Of a stretch of DNA of 64,000 nt, positions 33,000-44,840 are shown piece after piece. The notes below the pieces were generated by a model. The model was not told the origin of the DNA, made no database searches, and saw only the letters and a program-made list of their open reading frames with translations. The position numbers and the translations under genes are program-made. The stretch's first letter is position 1; every line of letters starts with the position of its first letter. Source of the stretch: Rhabdophis nuchalis (Eukaryota > Chordata > Lepidosauria > Squamata > Natricidae); assembly GCA_039707465.1 (NCBI GenBank), contig CM077651.1, positions 17,402,019-17,466,018 of the forward strand. The letters run 5' to 3'.

Positions 33000-34082
33000 T
33001 TTATTTATTTATTTATTTATTTATTTATTTGGATTTATTGACCGCCCCCTCTCTCCGAAGAGACTCGGGGTGATGTACAAGAATTTAAGAGCATATACAT
33101 ATATAACAATTATAAATAATAAAACTAAATTAAATGTTTTACCCTGTATTAAAATATCTCATTTAAATTTATAATGTAAAAACCCGATTAGGTAATATTT
33201 ACAACTAGACTGGTATGGTAGATTAGGTTAGGCCAGGCTGGCCTGCTGGAAAATATGGGTCTTTAATTGTTGACGGAAGGAGCGGAGGTCCGTAGTAGAT
33301 CTAAGCTCGGGGGGTAGGTCATTCGAGAGGGTTGGGCCCGCCACAGAGAAGGACCTTCCCCTGGGAGCCGCCTGTTGGCATTGCCAGGAGGACGGCACCT
33401 GGAGAAGTCCCTCTCTGTGTGAGCGAATCGGTCGAAGGGATGTGTGGGGTAGGATACGATCACGCAGATAGCTAGGACCCATGCCATGGAGCGCTTTAAA
33501 GATGATAATCAACACCTTGAAGCGCACCCAAAAAGCCACAGGTAGCCAGTGCAGCTCGCGCAGGAGCGGTGTTATGTGGGAGTACCTGGAGGTACCCATA
33601 ATTACCCGCGCGGCCGTATTCTGGACTAGCTGTAGTCGTCGGGTGCACCTCAAGGGGAACCCCATGTAAAGAGCGTTACAGTAGTCTAGTCGGGAAGTCA
33701 CGAGCGCATGAGTGACTGTGCGAAGGGCATCCCGGTCCAATAGGGGCCGCAACTGGTGTACCAGGCGAACCTGGCAGAATGCCCCCTTGGCCACGGCCGT
33801 CACATGATCATCCATAGACAGCCGAGTCTCTAGGAGGACGCCTAAGTTGCGTGCCCGATCCACGGGGGCTAGAAGTTCACCCCCTATGGCCAGTGGTGGG
33901 ATCAACTGGTTGTACCGGGGCGCCAGAAACCACAGCCACTCGGTCTTGGATGGGTTGAGTCTGAGTCTGTTCCTTCCCATCCAGCTCCGCACGGCTTCCA
34001 AACATCGGGACATCACTTCAACGGCATCATTGAATTTTGAGCTGAAAAGCTTCATAGACGTCTTAGTTGAGAGATGACTGGT
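33000..34082 (-). mobile_element. L2 LINE, 1.1 kb 3' part
   Basis: Reverse-strand L2 with TTTA repeats at its 3' end (33000-33030), a UTR of about 200 bases and a long open frame. Similar short flanks (aattttatt-like) on both sides may be the target duplication. Truncated just after the reverse-transcriptase active site. Confidence 0.9.
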
Positions 34083-34085
34083 CAA
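33228..34085 (-). pseudogene. L2 reverse transcriptase, thumb and C-terminal part
   Basis: 285 codons without a stop. Residues about 30-55 read CLEAVRSWMGRNRLRLNPSK, then SRLDYCNALYMGFPLRCTRR near residue 130 and LHWLPVAFWVRFKVLIIIFK near 175. These are the L2/CR1-clade block following the catalytic YADD motif, which itself is lost at the truncation. It is the longest open frame in the window but cannot be functional. Confidence 0.9.
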
Positions 34086-34358
34086 ACCATACCAATTTTA
34101 TTCATGCTTGCCAAAAAGAGCATGAGTTTAAAAAAAAAACTTTGTTTTTTATATACTTTCACTCTCTCTTACTCTGAAGTGCACAGAATTATTGATTTAA
34201 TAACTTTATAACTGATGTAGGATCTAATCTCAGATCTTTCCCCAAGTTAAACAGAACTATTCAGAATATTAAGAGACAATTATATGCCTAAATATTACAC
34301 ATACTGTGCATATAATCAACAGTAGATTGTCAAAATGTATGAGATGTACTATATGCAG

Positions 34359-34516
34359 TTAGAACAATTAATCAGTGGACTGTCTTGCCTCCAGAGGTTG
34401 TGGGTGTAGGACATTTTTAAGAAGAGATTGGACAATCGTTTCTTTGAAATAGTATAGGGTTTCTTGCTTGAGCAAGAAGTTAGACTAGAAGACCTCAATG
34501 ATGTTATTCTGTTATA
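34359..34516 (+). mobile_element. CR1 LINE 3' end
   Basis: 'cagaggttgtgggtgtagg', then 'gagattggacaatcgtttc' and 'agactagaagacctcaatg', ending 'gttattctgttatac'. Confidence 0.82.
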
Positions 34517-34834
34517 CTCAGAGTAATCACAAAACCTATAAACAAAAAAGATGTACGGTTCCAAAATAAAAACTCCATTTACCAATCCCTTTTATACTGA
34601 AAACTATAGATCTGTAGAATGTGCGTGAACAGATCATTATTAAGGAAATCAAGGTTGCAATCTTGCATGTATGTACCTGGGGTATAAAGTCACTGGATGC
34701 AAAGCAAGTAGGGTTCCTTTGTTCATTTTGTAGTGTCCTTCCCACTTCAGTGTAGCTTCTAATTTCCAAAAGAAACGTGAAAAGGGAGACTGCAAAAAGG
34801 AGCAGCACGGACAACAACTTCTACAAATTGCAGG

Positions 34835-35178
34835 TAACTCTGTGGCAGGCCCTACCCTCTGGAACGACCTACCCCCCGAACTATGCACCATCTCAGACCT
34901 CCGCCTTTTCCGCCAGCATCTTAAAACGCACCTATTCCAACAAGCCGGCCTAGCATAACCTCCCGTTCCTGACTGTTATTAGCTAGATTTTAATTAGGAT
35001 GATTTTACACTATTTTAGCACAGGGTATGAGTTTAATATTTTTTTTTAATGGTATTTTTGTATATTTCTATTGTTTTTTAAATTTTCCTGTGCGCCGCCC
35101 TGGGTCCTTTTTTAGGAGAAGGTGCGGGGTATAAATTCGAATAAATTAAATTAAATTAAATTAAATTAAATTAAATTG
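34835..35178 (+). mobile_element. L2 LINE 3' end with (AAATT)n tail
   Basis: Encodes the remnant of the LWNDLPPELCTISDLRLF-like C-terminus (34854-34960), then UTR, 'gcgccgccctgggtcc' and an AAATT array at 35141-35178. Confidence 0.88.
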
Positions 35179-35468
35179 CTTTTTGCATAGCTCTTTTTGA
35201 CAAAGTAATCATCATCATCATCATCGTCTCACTCTGTTCATTGCATCTGACCATACCCAAAGTCCTCTTGAGATCATTTCATATTTCTTCATTTTTAGCT
35301 AGTACATGCCTACCATGTGAGCTCTGGAGAGCCCACAGGCCTGGAACTACCATTCGGAGGTGGGGGGGGGAGCTGTGGGAGCTGCCAAGAATCATGCTTA
35401 CCAGCTAGGGATCTCCTTCCTCCACAAGCAATCCAGCTGAAAACTCTCCATAACTCTTCATGACCGAC

Positions 35469-35766
35469 TGTCGGGTGGTTTCCACTGAGAACATTCCATA
35501 AATTATAGCTGACTGAGAACAATCCATGACTGATTGCCTGGTAGTTTTCCCTGTGGGTCACAAGGTGATGGGTGGGTGCAGGTGGGGGGAGGTTAGCCTA
35601 AATACCAAATAAAGTATAAAAGGTGGTGGGAAGCACCAGAAGTCAGCTCTGACAATTTATTCATTGCCTTAGTGCTTTGTTGGTCAGTTTTTGCTGGAGG
35701 AGATAAACTGCATTTTCAAACTGTCTTTGTGTTTGGCTATTTTCCTTAACCCTTCAGAACCTGACA
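35469..35766 (+). mobile_element. Possible solo LTR
   Basis: TGTCGGG start and CCTGACA end are inverted with one change, and a TATA-like agtataaaagg lies near 35614. No polyadenylation signal in the expected place and no target duplication were found. Upstream 35345-35468 may belong to the same repeat. Confidence 0.35.
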
Positions 35767-36434
35767 TACACTAGGCCAGAAACACAAACAACCAGAAACA
35801 ATTTTTGTAGCTAATGTACAGTTGAGACTTCACTTACACAGAGTTTCCAACCACCATTTTTGTAACATTTCCCTTTTACATTTTATAGATCTGGTATAAC
35901 TTGTTTGAATTCCTCAGTGTCAAATAAAATCTAATACACTCAGATAAAATCACTTCCTAAGCAGAAGCTGAAGAAAGACAGCAATTTTCTGGAAACAATT
36001 ATTATTGACTACCCTGATGGTAGTATGCTGTTGAAAAAGAAATTTACAGCTCTGCTTTATGTTCCCGAATTTCCAGTTTACAACTCAACAACATCACTAT
36101 ATCTGATTTCTATTAAGCTGTGAGATGAAGGAGACTGCAGGTTTTCCAAGTTCATTAACTAGGTGGTTGGGTTTTGTTGCTAATTCACGCATGACGTATT
36201 GCAATATTTATTGGAATGGATTCCAAATTGGTCCAAATGTTGCACTTTTCAGTAGCAGATCATTCCTTGAAAGTGTAAAGGTTATAAACATTTGCATTTA
36301 CATTTTTGTTATGACAAGCATACATAAAAATGCTGCTGGCTTGGCTTCCAAGCACAATTGTAATGTGGCACTTAGATAATTTTTAAACTCTTTCATTATT
36401 AACCACTGGAAATATGTTTTTTCACATCACTGAA
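35767..36434. other. No recognisable feature
   Basis: No gene or repeat recognised. Confidence 0.45.
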
Positions 36435-36436
36435 TA

Positions 36437-36842
36437 CAGTGGTACCTCGCTTCACGAACGCCTCTCTTCACGACTAATTCGGTGTACGACCAGAAATTTT
36501 CCAAAAAATGTGCTCCGCTGCACGAACTCCGCCTCGCTGCACGAACGGAAAAGTTCGTAAAAATACGCTCTGCTGCACAAACTCCGCCTCGCTGCACGAA
36601 CTCCGCCTCGCTGCACGAACTCCGCCCTCCCATCACGAACAGAAAAGTTCGTAAAAATGCTCGGATTGACAAACCCCGCCTCGCTGCACGACCCGGAGCC
36701 GCGGACATTTTAAAAACAAGGTCGGAACGGATTAACCGGATTTACATTGAACCCTATGGGAAACTGTGCCTCTCTTCACAACCAATTCGCAACGCGAACA
36801 GAGTCAGTTCACGAATTAAGTTCGTGAAGCGAGGTACCACTG
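36437..36842. mobile_element. Tc1/mariner-like MITE with internal tandem repeats
   Basis: Ends CAGTGGTACCTCGCTTCACG and its reverse complement (CGTGAAGCGAGGTACCACTG) are perfect, with TA on each side (36435-36436, 36843-36844). The interior has several copies of ctccgcctcgctgcacgaa near 36527-36625 and is CpG-rich, unlike its surroundings. Length 406 bp, with no transposase frame. Confidence 0.9.
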
Positions 36843-36895
36843 TAATCACAAATGGATGCAGTTAATCTTGTGGGTAGCTTTCTGAGACAGATCTC

Positions 36896-37160
36896 CAGTG
36901 GTGGGTTTCTACCAATTTGGACTGGTTTGGCTGAACGGGTAGTAGTTTGGCAGCCTGGGTCTCTGGAACCAACAGCAACCCAGGCCTGCTGTGCCCCTGA
37001 ACTGGTTCTCTGGGCAGCACCATCTTGTTTTTTGCTTCTGCACATGCACAGAACAATTTTTATTGCATTGAGCATGCACACACAGTGCACATCAAGTGCA
37101 CACATGAGTGGCACAGCCATGAGCGAACTGGCAGTAGTCATTTGCCGGAACCCACCCTTG
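36896..37160. mobile_element. hAT-like MITE
   Basis: CAGTGGTGGGTTTCTACC and GGAACCCACCCTTG ends. Flanks cagatctc and cagatcac agree at 7 of 8. The interior has 'ttctgcacatgcacagaac', typical of this MITE group. Confidence 0.83.
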
Positions 37161-37224
37161 CAGATCACTGCAACTCCTTGATTTAAGTTGTGGCAAAAAC
37201 TTGAATTGGATCGTGCAACAATTT

Positions 37225-37875
37225 ATTTAATTTGTAACCAGAGTTAGCATCTCTGTTAGGCCTCACTCTGGACAATTATGGAAAATCTCACAAATGGCTT
37301 GAGCCAAAGCAACACTCCCATTATTCTTGTAAGCAGCACTGCATATCAGACATTAATACAATTGAACGAGTCCAAAGATACAGTATTTCATGAGAAGAGT
37401 ACTCCATTCCTCTGCTCACAATAGAATACCTTATGCTACCAGACTTGAAATTTTGGGGTTAGACAACTTAGAACTATGCTGCCTTCAGTCTGACCTAAGC
37501 ACAGTACATCAATTTATCCACTTCAATGTCCTACCTGTCAATGACTACTTCAGCTTCAACCACAACAATATACGAGCACACAATAGATGCAAACTTAAGG
37601 TAAACTGCTCGAAACTCAATTGCAGAAAATACAACTTCAGCAACGGTGGTCAAAGCCTGGAATGCTCTACCTGATTCTGTGGTTTCTTCCTCAAACCCCC
37701 AAAACTTTAACCTTAGAATGTCTACTGTTGACCTCACCCCATTCCTCAGCACACCAATGTGCCTACTGTCCCTGTCCTAATTTCCTTTTTATCCATATCC
37801 ATTTCATGTATTCAAAATCATGTTTATGCTTATATATGTTATCTAATACATGCTTGTTGAAATAAATAATAATAA
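37225..37875 (+). mobile_element. Non-LTR LINE C-terminus (Rex1/CR1-like, tentative)
   Basis: Across several breaks the forward strand encodes FSFNHNNIRAHNRCKLKVNC (from about 37550) and VVKAWNALPDSVVSSSNPQN (about 37645-37705), the C-terminal block of a CR1/Rex1-group reverse transcriptase. It ends in an AT-rich UTR with AATAAATAATAATAAAAA at about 37860. Confidence 0.6.
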
Positions 37876-38550
37876 AAACCCAAGACTAGACATAGTGATA
37901 ACCTCAGGTTCAAGCTTATACTGTGATAAGGTTAACTCCTTCTTCCTTCATTTACAGAATTCTGGCCAGCTGCCCTGTTTAGACTAACCCAGAGTTTAAG
38001 AGGGGAGGAAAGGGTGGAAGATCTATCCCCAAGTTCACCCACAAAGGATGGGAAGCCCCTCCCACCAACAAAGCAAGCACTTTATGGGATAAAAAGGGAT
38101 CCTGAAATCTGCCAACTCTCTGAGTCATTTTTGGATACCGGACTTGGCAGCTTCCATTCCTCTAGCTAGTACCTCACAGCTTCACTGTGGAGGTTGGGGA
38201 AGTGTGGATGAGAGGGAGAGAGAGTGTGTAAGAGCAAACAGATAATACTTGATAATCAGTAAAACTTTGCCACTATTGTAAATTCACTGGGTTTCCATGT
38301 TTTTGAAAGAACCATCTGTGCCTCAGTATTCAGTTGAAAGTGATTTGAGTGTGGCAGTTTGCTAGCAGTGTAAGTGTGTGAATGGGTGACCATAAGCTGA
38401 ACCTGAGAGCACTTTATGCAACAATACACCACAGGCTTCCTCATCCACTATAATTCTTTCCTTCGGAGTCAAAATGCAATCTGATGTTTTATCAACCACA
38501 AATTTGATAAACTGAATGAAAATTTTTCTGGAAGTAGATAAAGCAATAAG
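37876..38550. other. No clear feature; weak LTR resemblance
   Basis: A TATA-like 'gggataaaaaggga' near 38087 and pyrimidine-rich context recall an LTR, but ends were not located. Confidence 0.3.
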
Positions 38551-38625
38551 ACACACACACACACACACTTGACACACACTTGACAAACCTTGGTGCAGTA
38601 AATAACACAATAGGCCAGGGGTGTC

Positions 38626-38750
38626 AAACTCGCATCATCATGGTGGCATTACATGATGTATCAGGACTATTTTTCCCTTTGCTAAACCGGGCGTGGGCGT
38701 GACCAGTGCATGATGCATCCGCCCCATGGGCCGCGAGTTTGACAGCCCTG
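38626..38750. mobile_element. hAT MITE, 125 bp
   Basis: CAGGGGTGTCAAACTCGC and GCGAGTTTGACAGCCCTG are inverted ends. Perfect 8-bp caataggc flanks at 38618-38625 and 38751-38758. Confidence 0.92.
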
Positions 38751-38820
38751 CAATAGGCCAGGATACAAAAGCAAGAAGGGGAATGGCATTTTTGTACAAG
38801 AATCACCATGTATGTAAGCA

Positions 38821-39540
38821 TTAAATTTATTCAAATAGCTGTATCACTTAGGTGGTCTACCACAGATAAAGCTTCTTTACCTTAAAAAAAAACCCCAGGG
38901 TGTGGGAGTTAGGTAGGACCTACTGTAGCACAAAGTTCTTTGTATGCATTTGGGTGACAGGCCAAGGCTATGGAGTGAACAAAGAAGGTGGATATGATTC
39001 CCACACAATCTTGAAAAGTGACTGCTTGTTCTTTCAAAACACCTACAACTGCAGAGCTGCCTGAATCATAAAAGTACCACTTAATTGTGATGACGACAAA
39101 TATAGCCACACAATTGCCCCTTAAACATGGGGTTGGGAAACAAAAAGTCACTAATTAGACACAGGGATGACTATAAATAATGCAACTCTGCAACAATTTG
39201 TATTATTAACCAGCACCAGCATAATAGTTAGAATAATGCTTAGCATCAGTAAATTACAAGGCTTAGTTTTCACAAAAGACCCAGCAATAGATATCATTAT
39301 CGCTTTATTGTGTTCACCCATAGCCTATGGCATTATTTAATATATGAAAAAAATGCAGGCACATTTATGGGGATTACAATACAGGAGATATATCCATCGT
39401 GTTTTCTTTCTTGATCATGCGTTGTTTCCAAACCTTTTAGAGATAAGCGAAACATTTTCTAGGAGAATTCAAGAACTTCATGGGGCTTCGGTGACTGGAT
39501 AGTTATATTCATTTAAACAGTGTATGGAGAAGGAAATGTT
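38821..39540. other. No recognisable feature
   Basis: AT-rich; nothing supportable. Confidence 0.45.
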
Positions 39541-39565
39541 AATTAATTAATTAATTAATTAATTG
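39541..39565. repeat. (AATT)n microsatellite
   Basis: Short AATT array. Confidence 0.93.
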
Positions 39566-39839
39566 AATTTAGAGAATGCCCTACTCTAAAACAACTCTGG
39601 GCAGTTTAAACTTTAAAAAGCACTAAACAATGAGCTAAAAAGAAAAAAAAATGCATGGATGTCCACAAAATGCAAACTCAACATACAATACTATTGCATT
39701 TCTGATATGAGCTCAACAGTCAACATACCCCCCATAACTGCCAAATCTTCAAACAGTGCAAGACAGAGCTTTAGAGTGGGGCTTTCCCTGAGACTATAGG
39801 AGGAGAAGGAGCCGGGAGAGGAGTAAGAGCAGGAGGAGC

Positions 39840-39986
39840 AGAAGTTGTGAATGCTCCAACACTGGAAGTTTTTAAGATGATGTTGGATAACCATTTGTCT
39901 GAAGTGGTGTAGGGTTTCCTGCCTAAGCAGGGAGGTTGGACTAGAAGACCTACAAGGTCCCTTCCAACTGTGTTATTCTATTCTAA
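39840..39986 (+). mobile_element. CR1 LINE 3' end
   Basis: 'gttggataaccatttgtctg', 'ggttggactagaagacct', then 'ccttccaactgtgttattct' and only two ATTCT units. Confidence 0.87.
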
Positions 39987-40075
39987 ACAAAGCCTCTTTT
40001 CTTAAACGCTGGTTGGCATGGCAAACCTCATTTTCATTTACCTGCCAAATCTGATCCATCTATGCCAGGGGTGTC

Positions 40076-40714
40076 CAAACTTGAGAACTTGAAGACTTGT
40101 GGACTTCAACTCCCAGCATGGCTGGCTGGGGAATTCTGGGAGTTGAAGTGCACAAGTTCAATTTCAATTTCAATTTAATACTTATAAACCGCACCCTCTC
40201 CCCACAGGGACTCGGGGCGGTGCACAGGGAGAATAAAAACAATAACTATATACAACATTTCATATTAAAAATAAATTAAACAATACCTGTGCTAAAATAC
40301 CCATTAAAACTAACTAAACTAAAAATCCCCAATAAACCCAAAACAGAGGAGTAACTATCCCAGGCCGGCAAGGCAGAAGAAGTGTGTTTTTAGTTTAAGA
40401 CGGAAGGAGCGGAGGTCCGTGGTGGTCCTAATGTCGGGGGGGAGGTCGTTCCAGAGGGCTGGGCCCGCCACAGAGAGAGCCCTTCCCCTGGGTGTCGCCC
40501 GCTGACAGAGTCTAGTGGACGGCACCCGGAGAAGTCCCTCTCTGTGGGAGCGAATCGGCCGTGAGGATGTGTGAGGCAGGATCCGATCCCGCAGATAGCT
40601 AGGTCCCGAACCATGGAGCGCTTTAAAGATGATAATTAATACCTTGAAGCGCACCCGGAAGACAACAGGCAGCCAACAGGCAGTTCTTCAAGTTCCCAAG
40701 TTTGGACACCCCTG
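40076..40714. mobile_element. Palindromic hAT MITE split by L2
   Basis: Left arm begins CAGGGGTGTCCAAACTTG and the right end is CAAGTTTGGACACCCCTG class (40695-40714). Perfect 8-bp atctatgc flanks at 40068-40075 and 40715-40722. Uninterrupted relatives are 135 bp; here an L2 fragment occupies the right arm. Confidence 0.9.
40160..40680 (-). mobile_element. L2 LINE fragment inside the MITE
   Basis: 3' end at 40160 ('caatttcaatttaatac'), conserved tail complement 'gggactcggggcggtgcaca', and a C-terminal coding block over 40355-40654 reading LPPDIRTTTDLRSFRLKLKT. Confidence 0.88.
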
Positions 40715-40722
40715 ATCTATGC

Positions 40723-41784
40723 AAACACTTTATAAGATGTCAGTATAAATAAAGACTATCCCACACAAGGTTCCCAGACAACCTTCGGTGATTCACTGAT
40801 TAATTAAGCCTTTGTTTATGGAGGGACTTACAGCTGGAGTTTTCACCATTTCTACAGGAAAGAAAGCTGTTGCTCCCACATTGGATGCTGATGTTGCAAA
40901 TGGCAAAGAAAAAGGCATGATTATATGCTGGAGAGAAACGGTGGGATGACAGCTCAAGATCACATGTGCTGAACCAGAAACAATTTGGCAATTGGAAAGT
41001 CGCAGCCACTTTATGCTGGAGTAGTAAATCAATAGTGTCTTGGTTGTTGGATGCACGGTTTCATTTCCAAATAACAACAGAAGTAAAATGTTTGTAAATA
41101 AATTGGTGACCCAGAAATTGGTGATCAAAGGAAAGTCTGAGATGCTTCCTTTTAATGGAAAGTTCATAGTGTTTTGAAGGATAGCAGCAGCAGCTGGAAT
41201 TCTAATAAAATAGGTTTTAAAAAACTGTTACAAAAACAGAGTTTTTGAAGAATGACGTACAATATCAGAAGGGGCAAAATAAGAACTCACAGAAGAGAAT
41301 TTTAATTGTTACATGTGGGTATTATACATAATGAAATTTTATTGGATTAGACTGATGATAATGTCTTCCAATTGACTGAACCTAGTTAAGAGACTAAGCA
41401 TATATTCTTAGATGGATATTTGCCTCTTGTTTTGTACATTAAAATGACAGTTACATGGGGAAGAGGGAGGTGGTAGAGGTTGTTTGCAAAATCTTCTAGT
41501 GAGAATAAATTAATAGAAATTTCAGTTCATATTAGTTATTCTTACATTCAGCTGTTTTATTCAGCTTCTTTATTAATTTGATTAAAAATACATATGAAAA
41601 TGTAGGAGTATAAAAAAAAGTATGTGTTCATACATCTGACAGAAATGCATATATAATATACATTAAACTAAATGTAGTCTTTCGATGTACCTATGTATTT
41701 ATTCATAGTTAACATACATACATACATACAAGAAAGTTGTAAGTTGTAAACAAACATATTAACAACAATGTATTAATGCAATCG
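40723..41784. other. No recognisable feature
   Basis: A 124-codon reverse ORF (40793-41167) has no recognised domain and is probably chance. A short ATAC repeat lies at 41708-41731. Confidence 0.4.
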
Positions 41785-42960
41785 TAGAATTGGAAGGAGA
41801 TTAAAATCTAATCCTGTTCACCTACTTAAGTGCAAGAACCCAATTTATGCTGATAGATAGCTTGCTATCCTCTGCTTAAAGACACCCAGGAAAAGGAAAT
41901 TTGCCACTTCACTTGGGAAGTTCCAAACTGCTTTTTATGATGTTCTTCCTATTTCAACTGCATTCTGGCTTGCTACAATTGAAGACCATTGTTCTTTCTC
42001 CTATATGCTGCAATGATAGAGGATAACAGAATGACAGAGTTGGAAGAGACCTTGGAAGTCTTCTAGCCCAAATCCCTACTCAAGTAGGAAACCCTATACC
42101 ATTTCAAAGAAATGATTACTCAATCTCTTCTAAAAAAAAACCCTCTAGTTTTGGAGCACTCACAACTTCTGGAGGCAAGTCATTCCACTGATTAATTATT
42201 CTGACTGTCAAGCCATTTCTAGGTTGCTCCTCTCCTTGATTAGTTTACAGCCATTGCTTCTTGTCCTGACTTCAGGTGCTTTGGAGAATACATTGATGCC
42301 CTCTTCTATGTGGCAGCCTCTTAGATATTGGAACATGGCTATCATATCACCCCTGGTTCTTCCGACTAGACCTACCCAATTCTTGCAACTGTTCTTCATA
42401 TGCTTTGTCCTCCAGCTCTTTACATCTTAATATATTTCTCAAGACTAAACATTCCTTCAAGTCTTTTCTTGCAAAGAACTGGTTTTCAAACCTCTGGATG
42501 TTTTCATGATTTTCTTTTCATTGGTTCCAGTGTATATGCGTTCTCCTTGAAGGATCATGCCTAGAACTGAACACAATGAGATGGAGAGTTACCAATGCAA
42601 AATCTAGTGAAACTTTAGTTCTTGTGATTTTAAAGCTCCATTTCTGATTATGTAACCAAAAATTACATTTGTCTTTTTAAGCAGTCACAGCTGACTATTA
42701 TTCAGTTATTGATCAATTCCAGTTCAAGATCTTTGCCATGTATTATTAAGTCATTAAACTTTCCTCCTATTATGGTGCATTTGATTACTTTTTCCAAATA
42801 AAACTTTGCATTTGTCAATTAAATTCCATTCTGTCATTTTTAACCTACTTCACTACACTTCCAGAGTATTTGATATCTCATTCAGTTTGATGCTATTTGC
42901 AAATTTAATAAGCATTCCCTCCAGTCATTAATTAAAAATTTGAAAAAGACCTTCTTTATA
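41785..42960 (-). mobile_element. Old CR1 LINE, interrupted by a younger CR1
   Basis: Degraded reverse-strand CR1. The 3' part at 41785-42010 includes the complement of the terminus ('attggaaggagattaaaat') and 'cacttgggaagttccaaact'. It resumes at 42432-42960 with CR1-like blocks such as 'ctagaactgaacacaatg' and 'atttgcaaatttaataagca'. Divergence is much greater than in the internal copy. Confidence 0.65.
42013..42431 (-). mobile_element. Younger CR1 LINE 3' fragment
   Basis: 'cagagttggaagagaccttg', 'cttctggaggcaagtcattc' and 'ttgtcctgacttcaggtgct' follow the standard CR1 3' sequence. It sits inside the older CR1. Confidence 0.85.
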
Positions 42961-43212
42961 TCTCAATCTAATTTGATGAAGACTCACTGATGAATGCTCT
43001 GTGTGATTTTGAAACCAGCTGCAGATTTACCTAATAAACATGATATTCAGTCAATACCTTTTCTCCTATTTTTAATCATTTGCCCTTTTAATCCTTTCCT
43101 TAAGAATAGTTTTATTTTCCCATAAAAAAGAATGTACTGAGATTTTTGTAGCTAGTGTATTCAAACCTTCAGATTTTCAGAAAAGTTTAGATAGATAGGA
43201 AATGAAATTATA

Positions 43213-43430
43213 GGTGTGTGTGTGTGAGAGAGAGAGAGAGATAGAGAGACAGAGAGAGACAGAGAGAGACAGAGAGAAACAGAGAGAGACAGAGAGAGAG
43301 ACAGAGAGATAGAGAGACAGAGAGATAGAAAGACAGAGAGACAGAGAGACAGAGAGACAGAGAGAGAGAGAAAGACAGAGAGACAGAGAGACAGAGAGAG
43401 AGAGACAGAGAGAGAGAGAAAGAGAGAACC
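43213..43430. repeat. (GA)n/(GACA)n compound microsatellite
   Basis: AG-rich array with AGAC and AGAT interruptions over about 215 bases. Confidence 0.96.
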
Positions 43431-43667
43431 TCAACACCAGAAGCATGAACTTTGTCATGCCTTTATGATTCAGCTTATGATGTTTATGTTTTTGTTAGCC
43501 CAAAAATTAGAATATGTGTGAACCACTCTAGATTAGCTGAGATATACAGTAACAATGAAATAAGCCTTAGGTCAGACAGAAAAATTCTCCAATTCAGATC
43601 TAAATCCAAAACAGAAAGAGAAAGAGAGAAAGAGTAATTAACTTACTATCATGGAATTGATTTAGAC

Positions 43668-43801
43668 CATGAGTATCAAACTCACAGTGTAACATTGCTG
43701 TGACTTGACATATCATAATGTTTTTCCCCTTTACATTGTTGAGGTGGGTCTGGCCTGTGTGTGACGCATGCGGCCTATGGGCCACTAGTTTGACATCTTT
43801 G
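43668..43801. mobile_element. hAT MITE ('gtgtcaaactc' type)
   Basis: 'catgagtatcaaactcac' and 'actagtttgacatctttg' ends. Flanks atttagac and atttaggc match at 7 of 8. Relative of 38626-38750. Confidence 0.78.
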
Positions 43802-43809
43802 ATTTAGGC

Positions 43810-44135
43810 CCATTCACAAATCTTTGACTCCCACCCTCTATTACTTGGTATTCAGGTGTATAATCTCCCTTGGTGTCTTTTAAACTTCCATTCCATTTGG
43901 TTCCTTTGTTCTGAGAATTATTCTACTCTATGCCACACTTAATAAAGGTCACGTCCTTTTCAACCTTTCAACCAAAATGTCCATTAACTGCTATTAAAAT
44001 TAAATATATGTTCACCAACCGAAATGTCTAAAGTGCTCTGGTTGGATTTTAATCATTTTTTTTCTTATAGGCAACCTATTATACCCATACAACATCTTCC
44101 AACAAAATTATGTAGATTGTCCCCACTCAGAGTTA
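43810..44135. other. No recognisable feature
   Basis: No gene or repeat recognised. Confidence 0.4.
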
Positions 44136-44499
44136 CTTGTTTGACATAGGTAGAAATAACAAAATAAATAAAATAATAAAACATACTCAAGTGCCAGACT
44201 TTTCAATCTTGTGCTACAGCACAAAGTACACAAGTTATGGAAAAGATAACACTATCATTCATCAAAAAAAGTCTCAGAAACAATCCCCAGATGATTGCAA
44301 CCATATAGCATCATCATAATAAACAAATGCCCTACAAAACATTTTACATAAAGCAAGACATCCAGTAGCCCAAGAAGAAGAAAACACGCCATCTACAACA
44401 CACAGTGAAGGACTATAACAGATACTGTGTAGGATAGACAGTCAAAAGGCTAACAAAGAACACCCATGAATAGTAATTAACAGTCAGAAAACATGAAGA

Positions 44500-44770
44500 A
44501 AAAGAGACGTGCTCCTCTTCCACCAGCTCCTGGAATGCCGGGCAGATTTGAAGAGATGGATAACAAGAGACAGAGTACAGTTGATCCTTTTCAACTGTCA
44601 TTTGTCAGCCATTTTGTTTCAACAGTCATTTGTCGGCCTTTTCGTTTGCCTGGAGAGATTCCTGTTGTGACTGTCACTGCTGTCTGTATCCCACCTGGTC
44701 CAAGTGTTGGCACGGCGCTCAAACCAATTTCATTGTAATTTTATTACAATATTATTACAATGACAGTAAA

Positions 44771-44839
<69 letters not shown>

Positions 44840-44840
44840 A
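44500..44840 (+). mobile_element. LINE-like 3' end with (GAT)n tail
   Basis: 'cggcgctcaaaccaatttca' followed by 'attacaatgacagtaaag' looks like an L2/Maui-type 3' terminus, running into a GAT array (44772-44838). It seems to lie within the Penelope-like fragment. Its 5' limit is unclear. Confidence 0.5.
44772..44838. repeat. (GAT)n microsatellite
   Basis: About 22 uninterrupted GAT units; translated as poly-Asp in one frame. Confidence 0.97.

Noticed and set aside
37960..38290. Possible LTR with TATA-like box
   Set aside because: No inverted ends, polyadenylation signal or target duplication located.
40793..41167. 124-codon reverse ORF
   Set aside because: No domain, no splice context and no second copy seen; length is possible by chance in this window.
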